64,000 nucleotides of DNA from Meloidogyne chitwoodi (GCA_015183035.1 JACZZP010000008.1:1984001-2048000), one strand, 5' to 3'. Shown: positions 1 to 11,957, numbered from the stretch's first letter. Translations and numbers: made by a program. Notes: generated by a model from the letters alone, not told the origin.

Positions 1-1556
1 GGGTTGTAATGCATTCATAACTTTCTCAGGCGGTATCTCCTGAAATCGATTCAGAAATACTTTTGTGCCTTTCAAATACTTCCGCAATTTAGCTTCATGA
101 AGCCCGCCCTTATAGAATGACTTGTGGCAACTGAAAAATTTTAAATTCTTATACGAATTAAAATTGAAATAATAGTTTTTGTCTAATAAAATTTGTAATT
201 TATGAAATAAAATATTAAATCAAAATAACAAAGATCAAACTTCTCTGCATTCACAAAAGCACTGTTAAGTATACCAACAACCTCGCTATCACCATGAAAT
301 GGAATTGTAAAAATGCAAAAAGCTCTTATTGCATCGTGGCTCTCTACAAGAATTTTAAGTTTTGCCCAATACACCTTTACGGTATATGCAATTCCGCCCC
401 AGATCTAAAATTATTTGAAAATAAAAAATCAATTATTATAATACTTTCTCCCCTGCTTGAAGAGTGTCAGGTTGAGCTTCATTCAAAAAGTCAGTGGCTG
501 CCCTCAAAAATGTTTCCGCGTCGTATTTAACAATAGTCTAAAAATGATATTATATAAGTGTTTACCAAAAAAATTTTAACCGTCTTTTTCTAATGTGTGG
601 TAGGTATATTAGCCCCATATTTTTATGTAAAGTACTATTTAGTAATTAATAAATTTGAATACTAACTAGTTATTTAAAATCAGGGTACAGATACACACGT
701 AAGTACCGGAAAATTATATAAATAGAATTAGTATAATAAATAATACCTTTCCCTTTACTTTAGTAAGGCCTTCCTCGTCACAACGGATGTTTAAAAGTTT
801 CTCAATTTCAGAATTTTTTTTTCGAAGAGCGTCTAATTCAGTTTTATGAAGTTCCTCTTCCTTTTTATGACGTTCCTCTTCCTTTTTTTGAAGTTCCTCC
901 AACTCAGCTTCCTTCTTTTTTTGAAGTTCCTTCAAATCATCTTCCAACTTTTTAATCTTTTTTTTTTGAGCAACCCATGCAGTTTTGTCAACATTTATTT
1001 TCTTTTGTTCTGGTGACTAAATTATATTATAAACTAATTTAAATAAAATATTTTTAAAAGCTGGAAGATAAAGTAAAGTTGGTTATTTTGGATTACGGGT
1101 AAAAGCTAAAGATCGAAAAAGAAATCTAATATCGAAAAGTGACAACCGTTTGAAGAAAAGCTTTTTCGATAAAGCTATACACATCCCTGATTTAACTTTT
1201 TTTAGTTAAAAAACCTTTACTTTTAATAAATTTTCCGACAAATCTTCCAAAGGAGGCAAATTCGATGAAGAAGGTTTTCCTTGAAGAACTTCAGGTTTTT
1301 CTGTAGACTGACCACTTGTTCCCTTTTCCTAAATTTTTAAACATTTTTTTAATAAAAATTGAAAAAAAACCTTAGACTTCTGTTCATTCTTACTTTCCTG
1401 CTCATTCTCACACTTTTTCACATTCTCACACGTTTGTGTATTCTTTTGCGTTTGTTTAATCCTACGCTTTGACATCACAACGTTTGAAGAATTTTTGTTA
1501 TTGACAAGAAAATAGGCTGATTGAAATAAAACTAATTTAAATAACAAGTTAGACAT
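1..1556 (-). CDS. Coiled-coil protein with PaREP1/HEPN-like domain (3' end beyond window)
   Basis: Six exons can be chained in frame on the minus strand: 1556-1371, 1328 to about 1219, 1016-747, 537-445, 404-241 and 130 to the window edge. All junctions use GT-AG. The start MSNLLFKLVLFQSAYFLV gives a hydrophobic leader that could be a signal peptide; a second ATG 14 codons upstream is also open. After a polar linker comes a strong Glu/Lys coiled coil (ELQKKEEERHKKEEELHK). The last three exons read DAETFLRAATDFLNEAQ, then QAGEKIWGGIAYTVKVYWAK, then CHKSFYKGGLHEAKLRKYL. This order (A..FL..A...L, A.EK.W.A....VK, LH..FYe..l) is what I know of the PaREP1/PaREP8 family, a HEPN-fold group mostly in archaea. 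Function is unknown; many HEPN proteins are RNases, but no catalytic RxxxxH motif is seen. Family assignment is by eye. Confidence 0.6.
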
Positions 1557-2008
1557 ATCAAATATAAATATTAGATGATAAAAACAATACTTCAACAAAA
1601 AAAGTCACAATTTTTTAACACGCAAGAGAAAAATGTATAACAATTTTTTAATAATAAATCTATCTTACAACCTAGTATACACTATTTCTTTATTACTACA
1701 ACATGTTCTTCATTAAAATGTAAAAACATACATAAAGTTTATATAAAACGCCAAAATATAGTAATTTTGTATTATTTTAAACAGTAAAAGCATTCTTTCG
1801 TCATTTAAAGCACAAAAAGAAGATATTTTACCTTAGAAAATTAAGAAATTTAAAAAAAAAAGTAGAAAAATCAAAAATTTCAAGAGTCTTTCAATGAACA
1901 TATTTAAAATAAAATAAATAAATATATTTAGTAAACAACTAATAAAGGTAATAATATTGATTTTAAAAATTTCAGAAAAAAATTTTTTAATTAATTTCTC
2001 TTTTTTGA
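1557..2008. other. Divergent intergenic region
   Basis: A 450-bp AT-rich gap between two divergently transcribed genes, so it should hold both promoters. I see no convincing TATA arrangement, RNA gene or long repeat here. Confidence 0.4.
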
Positions 2009-5000
2009 ATGCGTCAGTTCATACCTCCTTATAGTAGATATGTAAAACTACCAAGTTTTTCTCGAACAAGTAAATATTCATTAAGAACTAATAATTGTGG
2101 AGAATTAAGAGATTATGATATTGGTATGTTTTTTTTTATTTTAATTTTTTTAAATTTAAGGTAGTCGTGTTAAACTCTATGGATGGTTAGCTACTAAAAG
2201 AATGGACAGTTTGTTTTTATTTAATTTTAAATTAATTTTATTTTTTTGTTAAAGAATTTTTGTTGTTAAAAGACTCTTATGGAAGTATTCAAGCTATGCT
2301 GCCCGAAGATATGAAACATTTGATTAAATCATTAAAAGAGCAATCTTCTCTTTTTGTGGAAGGAAAGGTCACTGGTAGAGGAGAACATAAAAATGATAAA
2401 ATGGAAACTGGAGATATTCAGGTTTTTTTTAATAAATTTGACAAAATGCTAACTAAAAATAAATTTTAAAATAATTTTTTGAGCATTTTAATTATTAAAA
2501 TTGTGAATATATTTGTTTAAATTTTTCTTTTTTATTTTAGATTAATGTTGAGAAATTAGGTATATTTTTTTACCTATTTTTAATTTTTTAAATTAATTGA
2601 ATCTCCCAGAGGTTCTTAATTCTGTTCCAAATAATTTGCCAGTATTTGACTTTTCTAATGAATTAACAAGGTTTTTAAATAACTTTTAAAATTATTTTAA
2701 AATATTTAATTAGATTAACTCATCGTTATCTTGATTTACGCACTGAAAAAATGCAAAATGCGTTGAAGTTTTTTTTTTATTTTTTTAATATTATATTTAA
2801 TTTTTTTTAAAGATTTCGAGCTAAGATTATAAGTGATATGCGTAGATATCTTGAAAATCAATGTGATTTTGTTGAGATTCAGGTTTTTTAATTATTAAAA
2901 ATATTTTAGCAATTTTTTTAAATTTTCTTAATTAATTTTTTTAGACTCCAACATTGAGCCATTTCACCCCAGGCGGTGCAAACCAATTTCCTGTACTTGC
3001 AACTAAAACTGGTGAATGTTTTACTCTTCCACAGGTTTATTTTTATTTTTTTAAAACATTAAAAAAATAAAAGTTTAGAGTCCTCAAATATATAAACAAT
3101 TATTAATGTGTGGGGCTATTGACAGATATTATCAGGTTTATTTTTTTTATTTATTTTTAATTGCATCCAAAGTACCAACCAAATTATTTTTTTAAATTCT
3201 AAATTTAATTTTCATCAAAATTTAATTTTTATTTGATTTATTCTTTTATTTTTATGTGAAAAACTCTGTTTGGAACTTCTTCCTTTTTTGTCTTTTATAT
3301 CCTTTTTTACGATAACGACAATCAATTTTAAATTAAAAAAATTAAATTTATTTTAATTAAATTAAAGGTAGCAATATGTTATAGAGATGAATTAACTAAA
3401 CCTAATAGACAACCTGAATTTACTCAATTAGACTTTGAACTTTGTTTTACTAATCAAGAGAATATTATGGCACTTGTTGAACAAATAATTATCAATTCTT
3501 GGCCTGAAAAAATGGTTAGAAGATTTTTTAAAAATTAAATATATTTTTGTTTATTTACTTTTTAAATTATATATTTAATTTATTTTAAAAATTAAAATAA
3601 ACGAATAGAACATTTTGCTTTGTTAAAAAAATATCCTTAAATTTCTTTGATTTAAATATACAAAATTAAATAAACCTGTAAGTTCACTTGTGGTGTAGTT
3701 GTTTAATTCTTAGTTAGAGAGTAAAGTGGGGTGAAGGTTCGAACCGTTTCGGCTGATTTTTTAATTTTCACTTCAATTTACTAAATAATAAATTTAGAAA
3801 GAACAACCAAATATTCCTTTTCCAAAATTGACATATTCTGAAGCGGTATTTAACATTTTTTAATTTTAAAAAATTATTTTTAAAATTCAGATGAACAAAT
3901 TTGGTACAGATAAGCCGGTTAAATTTAATTATTTTTTAAAATTTTAATTTTTTAATTATTTTTTTTTAAAAAAGGATCTAAGAATTCCTTGGGAAATTAC
4001 TGATTGTTTATTAATAGATGATAATTCAATAAATTTGCCTAAAATTAAAGCAAAAATGTTTGTTGCACGTAATGCTTTAAAATATTTAAACAAAGAAAAT
4101 GTGTTACGTTGGAAGCAGTTAATTGACCTTTTGCCTTATAAAAAGGTTTTTAATTAATTTTAATAAAATTATTTATTTTTTAAATTAAAAAGGAATATTC
4201 AATTATTCGCCCAAACTCTATAAATAAATTTAATAAAATTAATTTAAATAAAGACGAATTATTAAACAATTTAAATTTGGATAAAGATAATGATGTTATT
4301 GTTATTTGGTATTAATTTATTTATTTTTAATTAATTAATTAATTTTAGTTGGGGAGACTGTGAAGAAAGCATTTTAAAAGTTCTTGGTATTTTTTACATT
4401 TTTTAAATATTTTATTTTTTTAAAAAAAGGTTATCTACGCAATTATTTAGCAGAAGCAATAGGAGAAGAAAATAAATTTTTTAAGGAAAATTTATTTAAA
4501 TTTGTTTGGATTCATCGTTTTCCTTTATTTTTAAAAAATGAAGAAACTGGAGAACTAGAAAGTGCACATAATCCTTTTACGGTTTTTTAATTAAAAAATA
4601 AAATTAATTAAAAATTATTTTAAGGCTCCAATACCTGAAGATGAAGAAGATTTAAAAAATGGAAAAAATTTGGAAAATATTGAAGGTTTTTTTTAAATTT
4701 AATTTAAAAAATAAGAGTGAATATATTTTTGGGAAAATAAAGAATAAATTTTTTTAAAATAATTTAAAATATTTTAAAAAATAAATTCGAAGATTTGCGG
4801 ACTAAATTTGCGGATAAAACATTAAAAAAATGGATAAATATTTTAATATTTATTTTTAATTAATTTCCCTATACTTAAAATTTAAAGAATAATTTAAAAA
4901 AAATTTTTTTATTTGATATATTCCTCCCATTTTTTAATTTTTGTTTTAAAAATTTTTTAATATTTTTTTTATTTTATTAGCACAACATTATGATCTCGTT

Positions 5001-5569
5001 CTTAACGGAGAAGAAATTGGTGGAGGATCAATTCGAATTCATAAAGCAGAATTACAAGAATATATTTTGACTAATATTCTTAAAATTGATTCAACACCTT
5101 TGGTTTTATTATTTTTTAAATTTTTTAAAAATTATTTTATTTATTTTAAGAAACATTTAATTGAAGCTTTACGCTATGGAGCTCCCCCACATGGTTTTTT
5201 TAATTTTATTAAATTTTTATTTTTTTTAATTTAATTTTTTTAAGGTGGCTTTGCATTAGGATTAGACCGATATGTGGCTATATTAAATGCTAAAGGCAAA
5301 AATAATTTTAAAATATTTTTTTAAATTTATATTTGTTGTTTTAAGGTGATACAAATTCTTCAATACGCAATGTCATTGCCTTTCCAAAATCAGCTTCTGG
5401 TTATTGTAAAATGACAGGTTCACCTTCACAACCTAGTGAAATATTACTTGGACGTTATGGATTAGAAAAAACATTCAAAGAAGAAGAAAAATGGATGGAT
5501 GAAACTGAGACTTTGGAAAAAGAAGAAAAGGACAACGTAAATAATTTATTATTGGCCAAGAAAGGTTAA
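2009..5569 (+). CDS. dars-2: Aspartyl-tRNA synthetase, mitochondrial (bacterial type)
   Basis: Charges mitochondrial tRNA(Asp) with aspartate. About 15 short exons give a class II synthetase: an N-terminal OB-fold anticodon-binding part ([30 protein letters not shown]), motif 1/2 regions ([55 protein letters not shown]), a GAD-like insert, and C-terminal motif 3 [18 protein letters not shown] followed by [19 protein letters not shown]. The last stretch (RDxIAFPK....C..T..P) marks the bacterial/mitochondrial form, not the cytosolic one. The start is the first ATG of an open reading exon ([14 protein letters not shown]), and the leader is basic and Ser/Arg-rich as expected for mitochondrial import. 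One intron (donor at 5296) begins with GC, and another contains a tRNA-like sequence. It is divergent to the coiled-coil gene and convergent with NAA20. Confidence 0.93.
3684..3756 (+). pseudogene. tRNA-like sequence in a dars-2 intron
   Basis: A-box-like TGGTGTAGTTGTTTAA is followed 30 bases later by a perfect B box GGTTCGAACC and then a T-run that would stop Pol III. The acceptor halves TCACTTG and CGGCTGA still pair at about 5 of 7 positions counting wobbles, but the T stem and anticodon stem do not fold. It is best read as a degenerate tRNA or tRNA-derived repeat. Confidence 0.5.
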
Positions 5570-5628
5570 AAATATTTATTTAAGAAAATAAAATAAACAA
5601 ACTAAAATGAACACTTTAAAATATTCTT

Positions 5629-6521
5629 TCAATGAGCTTCTTCTACTTCACTAAAATGAATTGGTGTTTTTAGTGGTATTATTGACCTTCTTCTAACATC
5701 CCAACAAAGCGCTTTTCTCATATCTATTGGATTAAAAATTAAAAAAAATTAAATTAAAAAAATAATAGACCATAAGCGTCTTCATCAGTACTTCCATCTA
5801 TGGAAGAATAATAATCGGTAATTTGCCTGAAAACTGTATAACCTAGATTCTCGTACATTTTTATAGCTGCTCGATTTGATACACGTACAAACAAATCCAC
5901 AAAGAAGCAATGTTTTCTGAAAAATTGGAAAACATAAAATGTCAGATAATTGAAAATATTTAAAAATGGCCAAAATTGTAAAATGGTCAAAAGAGTAAAA
6001 TTGAATAGTGTTAACTTAGTCTTCTTAGAAACCCTTAAAAATGTCTTGGATCAAAATTTCTATTTTTTTAAAGTGCCAACTAACTCTTCAGAAGTTTCTT
6101 CTAATAATTTCATAAATTTTGCTGCCAATCCCATCCTTCTAAATTCTGCTGCGACTGTTACAGCTAAATATATCATCAAGTACAATTATTGAGAAACTAA
6201 AGAATATAATAACCTGTAACATGTCCATGCCATTCTTGATCTCTTCCTTCTGCTTTACCCATAACTTAAAAATAAATAAATAAAAAAAGAAAAATAAAAA
6301 GACAAACTATATCCCATTATTTGACCATTTGGATGTTCAGCAACATGAAAAAATTCAGGCCAAGTAATTAAATATTGCATATAAAAAGGAAGTCCATACT
6401 TAAATAAATAAATAATATTTATTTTTTAAAATTTTGTTTTTACCGTTTCTGTTAATGGATCAAGATTTACATTATTAAATCGAAACAAATCGTTTGGCTC
6501 AAATGGACGAATTGTAGTCAT
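5629..6521 (-). CDS. natb-1: N-alpha-acetyltransferase 20, NatB catalytic subunit
   Basis: Transfers acetyl from acetyl-CoA to the N-terminal Met of proteins beginning Met-Asp/Glu/Asn/Gln, working at the ribosome with the auxiliary subunit NAA25. The reading starts MTTIRPFEPNDLFRFNNVNL, the invariant beginning of the family. It continues through PFYMQYLITWPEFFHVAEHP, GKAEGRDQEWHGHVTAVTV and the acetyl-CoA loop RRMGLAAKFM (R-x-x-G-x-A), then FFVDLFVRVSNRAAIKMYEN and YYSSIDGSTDEDAYDMRKAL. It ends near SEVEEAH, giving about 175 residues, which is normal for the family. About six exons, all small. The final intron splits the Asp codon of AYDMRK (exon end TATG, next exon AT). The gene starts divergently from the MAP4K gene across a 676-bp gap. 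Confidence 0.95.
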
Positions 6522-7197
6522 TTTAACAAAAAAAGGACAACAATTAAATACAATAGCTAAATTAAATAAAGAAAAAATATTGAAATTTACTAAGAATGGA
6601 TATCTTTAAAAATCAGAGACTTGTTTGGTTTAATCACTGACCTCTTCTTCTCAAGTAGTCTCTCTTTCTTCTTTATCTCTAGTTGTACTATCTCGCGAAC
6701 CTGTCAGCGATTACTCGGGCTTTTTTCGCTTAACTTTATTTTTGGCATTAAATCTAATTCTTGGCGTTTTATTTTTTAAATGACTTTTTATCCAACTTAT
6801 TAATTCTTTTTATCTCTCGTTATTATCTCTCATTTTTTGTGTTTTGTTTTTTTAAAGTTTTTAGCTTTTTAATATTCCTTAGACAATTGCTTGCTTTTTA
6901 AGTTTATATATTATAGTTTTAAAGAACAACGTCAAAAATACATATCCATTTATTTTGTTTATTGGCGGACAAGTTTTTGAGCACGCAAATTTTTTTTAAG
7001 GCTATTTATTATTTATTAATCTTTAGTTTTTCTTCTTTTTGGGTAATTTTAGGATATTAATTTATTTTGTCCATTAAATTGTTATCTTTTATAAAACAAG
7101 CGCTCAATTATTGACTATTTTTTACTTTCCTTTTTTTAATTTTCAGAATGCCTCTTTAATTTAAATTTTTAATTGATTTAATTAACAACATTATTTG
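6522..7197. promoter_or_regulatory. Divergent promoter region, NAA20/MAP4K
   Basis: A 676-bp gap between divergent genes with a pyrimidine-rich patch (6655-6700: CTCTTTCTTCTTTATCTC). A good 3' splice site TTTTAATTTTCAG ends at 7146. Right after it lies an out-of-frame four-codon uORF (ATG CCT CTT TAA, 7148-7159), ahead of the kinase start. The splice site may receive a spliced leader; that is inference. Confidence 0.4.
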
Positions 7198-9453
7198 ATG
7201 AACAACACAATTAGACGATCTGATCCATGTCATGATTATGAATTACTTCAACGTGTTGGCACCGGTATTTTTTTATTTTTTTTAGATTTTTTATTTCTTT
7301 TTAAGGCTCTTATGGAGAAGTATACAAAGCTCGTCACTTAAAATCTTGTATTAATGCAGCAGTAAAAATTGTAAAATTGGAACATGGTGACAACTTTGCC
7401 TCTATTCAACAAGAAGTTTTGATACTTAGAGACTGTGTTCATCCAAATATTATTGCATATTATGGGAGTTATTTGAGAAGAGATAGACTATGGATAGTAA
7501 TGGAATATTGTGGAGGGGGATCATTACAAGATATTTATCGAAGTTTGTTTTTAATTTTAATTTAGTTTTTGAGAGTTTTTTTTTAGTGACCGGTCCTTTG
7601 ACTGAATTACAAATTGCTTTTGTTTGTAGAGAAACACTTAAAGGACTAATGGTTTTATTTTAAATTATTAGAATTAATTTAAATTTATTTTTCTTATTTT
7701 AAAGTATTTACATCAAAGAGGAAAAGTACATCGTGATGTGAAGGGGCCAAATATTTTACTTACAAACAATGGAGATATTAAACTTGGTTTTTTTAATTGA
7801 TTTAAATTTAAAAATTATTATTTTTTTAAATAGCTGATTTTGGGATTGCTGCACAAATTACTGCTACACTAGGAAAGCGTCGTTCTTTTATTGGCACTCC
7901 TTATTGGTTTGTTAAATTTTTATTTTTGTTAGTTTAAAAAGTGGCAAAACATTTAATGGCCAAAATACCTACCACAGATTAGAGTAAATATTTAAAAGAA
8001 ATTAAAAAGAAGAAAAACGGCCGTTCTCTTATCTTATTCTATTTTAACTAAAATTATTTGTCGGTTAAATTTTCTCTAATGTGTGGTAAGTATTTTTTGG
8101 TCATTAAATTGACACAAGTTGTCTATCGTTTTGATAACTTTTTCTATCTTTAATGAGTTTAATGGTTACTTTATTTTCTGTTTTTTTAAAAAAAGGATGG
8201 CTCCAGAAGTAGCAGATGTTGAAAATTGTGGAGGTTATGGTTCACAAGTAGATGTTTGGGCTGTTGGAATAACTTCAATTGAATTGGCTGAACTTAAACC
8301 TCCATATTTTGAATTACCTCCACTTCAAGTTTTGCATTTAATGACAAAATCGAATTATAAAATACCAAAATTAAAAGACAAGAAAAAATGGTTTTCCTTT
8401 TTTTAATTAATTAATTTTAATATATTTATTTATTTAATTAAGGTCTCCAAATTTTGCCCAATTTATCAAATGTTGTTTAACTAAAAATCCTAAAAAGCGT
8501 CCTTCACCTGACAAATTACTTTTGGTTTGACTTTTTTTATTTAAATTAATTAATTTAAATTAATTTAAAAAGACAAATCCATTTGTTTCTGGTTCTTTAA
8601 GTTCTTGTTTAATTCGTGAATTAATTGATAGAGTAAATTATCCGGACAGAATAGATAGAAATGAACAAATTATTGAAGAGACTACTATTGTTGTTGAAAA
8701 TGAAGAAGAAAGGACAAGTAATAAAAAAGAATTATTAAATAATAAATTAAAAGAATCATCTGAATCTGAACAAGGTTTTATTTTAATTAATTTTTTAATT
8801 GGGGAATTTATGAGTAACGGACGGTTCAGAGTGGCCGATTCAGAGTGGCCGGTTGTTTTTGGCCATAACTTTTTTATTTCTTAACCGATCTGAACAGTTC
8901 TTTTATTAGTCGAAAGCATCCGATAAGAGGATTAATTTAACCAATTGGACCGATCCAATCATATCACTCAACAAAAAGTTCAGCGTTCTGAAAGTGGAAA
9001 ATTTTGATTTTTCGGGCATAAATTTTTTTAAAATCAACTGATCTGATCAGTCTAATTAGTGAAAATACTTCACTTTTCGAGCTCTTTCTAATGACATAAA
9101 AATTATCTGAAAATGTTTTAAATGAAAAAAGTTATAAGAGCTGCTTTGAATCGGCCGACTCTGAATCGTCCGTCCTTTGCCTAAATTAGTGGAAGTTTTA
9201 ATTCCAATAAATTTATAAAATTATTTTAGAAGATTTATTAAATAAAACAGCTACATTTCATTTTGAATATTTTTCTTTTCATCATCAACAACAATTTAAA
9301 TCTTTTAATAATTTTCATCGTCAAAATGGTCATCCTAAAAAATCAAAAAATTTATTATTATTAAAAAAAAAGGACCGTCCTTCTTTGTCTTCTTCTTCGT
9401 CCTCTTCCTCTTCAATATTTTCTTTTGGAAAAATTATTAATTTTAAAAATTAG
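7198..9453 (+). CDS. gck-2: GCK-family Ste20 kinase (MAP4K), no citron domain
   Basis: Ser/Thr kinase of the germinal-centre-kinase group that acts upstream of JNK-type MAPK cascades. Kinase motifs in order: glycine loop [12 protein letters not shown], the lysine in [22 protein letters not shown] hinge, [11 protein letters not shown] catalytic loop, [27 protein letters not shown] and [18 protein letters not shown] typical MAP4K end of the kinase follows ([19 protein letters not shown]). Nine exons run from 7198-7264 to 9230-9453. After the kinase there is only an acidic linker, a His/Gln patch and a Ser run before a stop at 9451. The C-terminal CNH (citron homology) domain that family members usually carry is absent from the following 1.3 kb. 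The stop codon is followed directly by GTAAAAA, a possible donor, so a longer isoform skipping it cannot be excluded. One intron carries an inverted-repeat element. Confidence 0.88.
8815..9178. mobile_element. Intronic inverted-repeat (MITE-like) element
   Basis: About 360 bp in the last intron of the MAP4K gene. The left end reads GGACGGTTCAGAGTGGCCGA and the right end, reverse-complemented, reads GGACGGACGATTCAGAGTCG. Both arms continue to a shared ATAACTTTTTT about 60 bases in. The GC-rich ends stand out from the surrounding AT-rich intron. The interior has no clear ORF and I could not find a target-site duplication, so the superfamily is open. Confidence 0.6.
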
Positions 9454-9647
9454 GTAAAAATGTTTTTTAATATAAAATTAATATTTGTGTTCTTTTAAAT
9501 TATTTTTTAAAAATAATTTTTGTCTGAAAAAAGAATAAAATAAATAAATAAAAATAAATTTTTAATTTAAATAAAATACACAAATATTAGTAATTAAATA
9601 AATAATTTTATTTTTTTAATTTTATATATCTATTTTTAACGTGTGCC

Positions 9648-9812
9648 GACATTTGCGGACAGGACATTGATAACAAAAATTACCAATAAAAATCTTTTGG
9701 GTCTTCAAAAAGATCAAAAATTCATAAAGATTTTTGTTAATTTTTTTTTTGTTAATTTTTTTTTAGAATTTTTTTAATTTTTTTAAAGTCAGTGTAGTCC
9801 GCAAATGTCTGA
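9648..9812. repeat. Small TIR element
   Basis: GACATTTGCGGACA near 9650 is inverted as AGTCCGCAAATGTC near 9805, framing about 165 bp of AT-rich filler. The core TTGCGGAC word also occurs at 4797, 35408 and (inverted) 35770, so it is a dispersed repeat end. No target duplication was seen. Confidence 0.45.
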
Positions 9813-10189
9813 GTAACGCCATTTTGAACCTCCACAAAAATTGACTTTTTATCACTTGCCATTAACAAATTTATTTTTTTTTTTTAATTTTTATTTATTA
9901 AAAAATTTATGTATAAAATTTATTTTTATTAAATTGTAAAAAGAGTAAAAAATTAAATAAATAAAAATATAATTATTTTAAGCTATAATAATTAATTTTT
10001 TAAAATTTATTAAATTTTAAAATTATTTTTTTTTTTACATTCCTAAATTTATTTTATTCGTCAAAGTCTTTTTATTTTTCTTACTAATAATTTTGACAAA
10101 CTTCCGCTTTTTTATATGTTAAATTTATTATTATTATTCATTTTTAGCCTTTTTTATTACTTACAACAATTTATATATAAATATAAGGT

Positions 10190-10560
10190 TTAAAAATAAA
10201 TTCTGATTTTTATAATATATACATTTAAGTGTTTTTGATTTGTTTTTATTATTTTTGTGTGTAATTCTGTTTTTTTTATTTGTTATTCTGATTCTTTTAA
10301 ATAATTCTGATTTTTTTAATAATTCTGTTGTAATGTGTTTTCTTTTTATATTAAACAATTCTGATTTTTATGTTTTTTAATTCTGTTTTTGTGTTTGTTT
10401 TAATTTTGATTTTGTGTTTGTTTTAATTCTGATTTCATATAAGTTTTTGTTGATATTTCTGTTTTGTGTTTTTTCCTAAAATAATTCTGATTTTTGTATT
10501 TTCTTAATGCTTCTGTTTTCCTTAAAATATTTTGTTTTGTTTTTGTGTTTTTTCCTTTTG
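10190..10560. repeat. AATTCTGATTTTT word cluster
   Basis: Between the MAP4K and superoxide dismutase genes, the words TTCTGATTTTT and TTCTGTTTTT recur about a dozen times with variable T-rich spacers. The same word, inverted as AAAATCAGAATT, makes tandem arrays elsewhere in the window. The rest of 9454-10827 is AT-rich with no gene that I can support. Confidence 0.55.
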
Positions 10561-10827
10561 TGTTTTTTTATTTTTGTTTACTAATAATAACCAGAATTTG
10601 TTTTCTCTAATATATCAATAAATACTAAAATGTCACGCGTACACGAATATTCTGTTCCACAGAATTATATGTTTTTATTTATTTTTTGTGGTAAAAGGTT
10701 AGGGGGAGTAGTTTTTATGTTTATTTTTATATTTTCTTTCTGAGAAAATTAATTTAAAAAATATATTTTTTTTTAATTTATTATTTTTAATTTATTTTAA
10801 TTATTTTTTTTTTAATTTTGAAAAAAA

Positions 10828-11554
10828 ATGTTAAATTCAATAAAATCAATATTGCTTATTTTAACTATTGTACATTCTACAGGTGCAGGTAAATAAATAC
10901 CTTTATATATTTAAAAATTAATTTTAAATTTTATTTCAGTTACTAGGGCACGTGCTTATCTCTTTAAGTCTGTTCAATCCCCCGAATTAACTCAACTTCA
11001 GCCTTTAGGTGTTGTTGATTTTTGTGATTTTGGTTATGGCTTAATGACTGTATGTTAAAATTTAAATAATTTTTTGGAATAAATTTTTTTATAGATAAAT
11101 GGCTCATTAAGAGGTCTTAGTCCTGGTTTACATGGCTTTCATGTTCATCAATTTGGAGATTTAAGACAACTTTGTGTTGGGGCAGGATTACATTTTAATC
11201 CACATAATAAAAAACATGGAGCACCTTCAGATGTTAAAAGACATGGTTTTATTTATATTTAAAAATTTAAATATAAATAAATTTAAGTTGGTGATTTGGG
11301 CAATGTTAAGGCTGACGTAAATTTTTATTAAAAATAATATTTTTAAATTTTTAATAAAGGAAAATGGAACAGCTATTATTTATATTAGAGACACTCTTCT
11401 TAAATTTGAAGGTGTTAATAATATTATTGGAAGAGGTATTTTAGTACATGAAAAGGTAGATGATCTTGGACGTGGTGGGAATGAAGAAAGTTTAAAAACT
11501 GGAAATGCTGGTCCTCGTGTAGGATGTGGAGTTATTGGAGTATATACTGAATAA
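10828..11554 (+). CDS. Extracellular Cu/Zn superoxide dismutase
   Basis: Converts superoxide to oxygen and peroxide. A hydrophobic leader [20 protein letters not shown] marks it as secreted, comparable with C. elegans SOD-4, so it could face host-derived oxidants. After the leader the chain carries all the metal ligands: HVHQFGD (two Cu His), [12 protein letters not shown] (bridging and zinc His), HVGDLGNV (zinc His and Asp) and [13 protein letters not shown] (last Cu His). The structural disulphide Cys pair lies in LRQLC and VGCGVIG, and [10 protein letters not shown] holds the active-site Arg. Five exons; the stop is at 11552. Length about 180 residues fits a secreted SOD. The N-terminal strand after the leader ([10 protein letters not shown]) departs from the usual KAVCVLKG pattern. 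Confidence 0.93.
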
Positions 11555-11703
11555 AATTAATTAATTATTGTATATTTTTTAAATTAAATTTATATATTTT
11601 ATTTAAAAATAAATTATATAATTTATATATGTTAAGGGAAATTCGATTTATTTAAAAGCTTTAGCGAAGATTTAAGGTCAATTAAAATAGAAGAGGAGTA
11701 ACT

Positions 11704-11785
11704 GTTTCGGTGGCGCAGTGGTAGCGTTCGGGATTATTTAAAAGTGATATTTGAAAATGTGAAAAGTTCGAATCCTTCTGGTTCA
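11704..11785 (+). pseudogene. tRNA-like sequence
   Basis: A box TGGCGCAGTGGTAGCG and B box AGTTCGAATCC are intact, but they are about ten bases further apart than in a normal tRNA and the acceptor halves do not pair. It lies in the convergent gap between the SOD gene and the membrane-protein gene; the rest of that 400-bp gap is featureless. Confidence 0.45.
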
Positions 11786-11957
11786 CAAACCTTTTATTTT
11801 AGTAGAAAATAGCATTAATTCAAAATAAAAATATTTTTATTAAATATAAAAATAGTTACATATTTAAAAATAAAATAAAAAGTTTCAAAAATTAAAAAAT
11901 AATAATAATATTTTTATAACAAATTAATCGGAAATTAAAAAAATTAATAAATATTGT

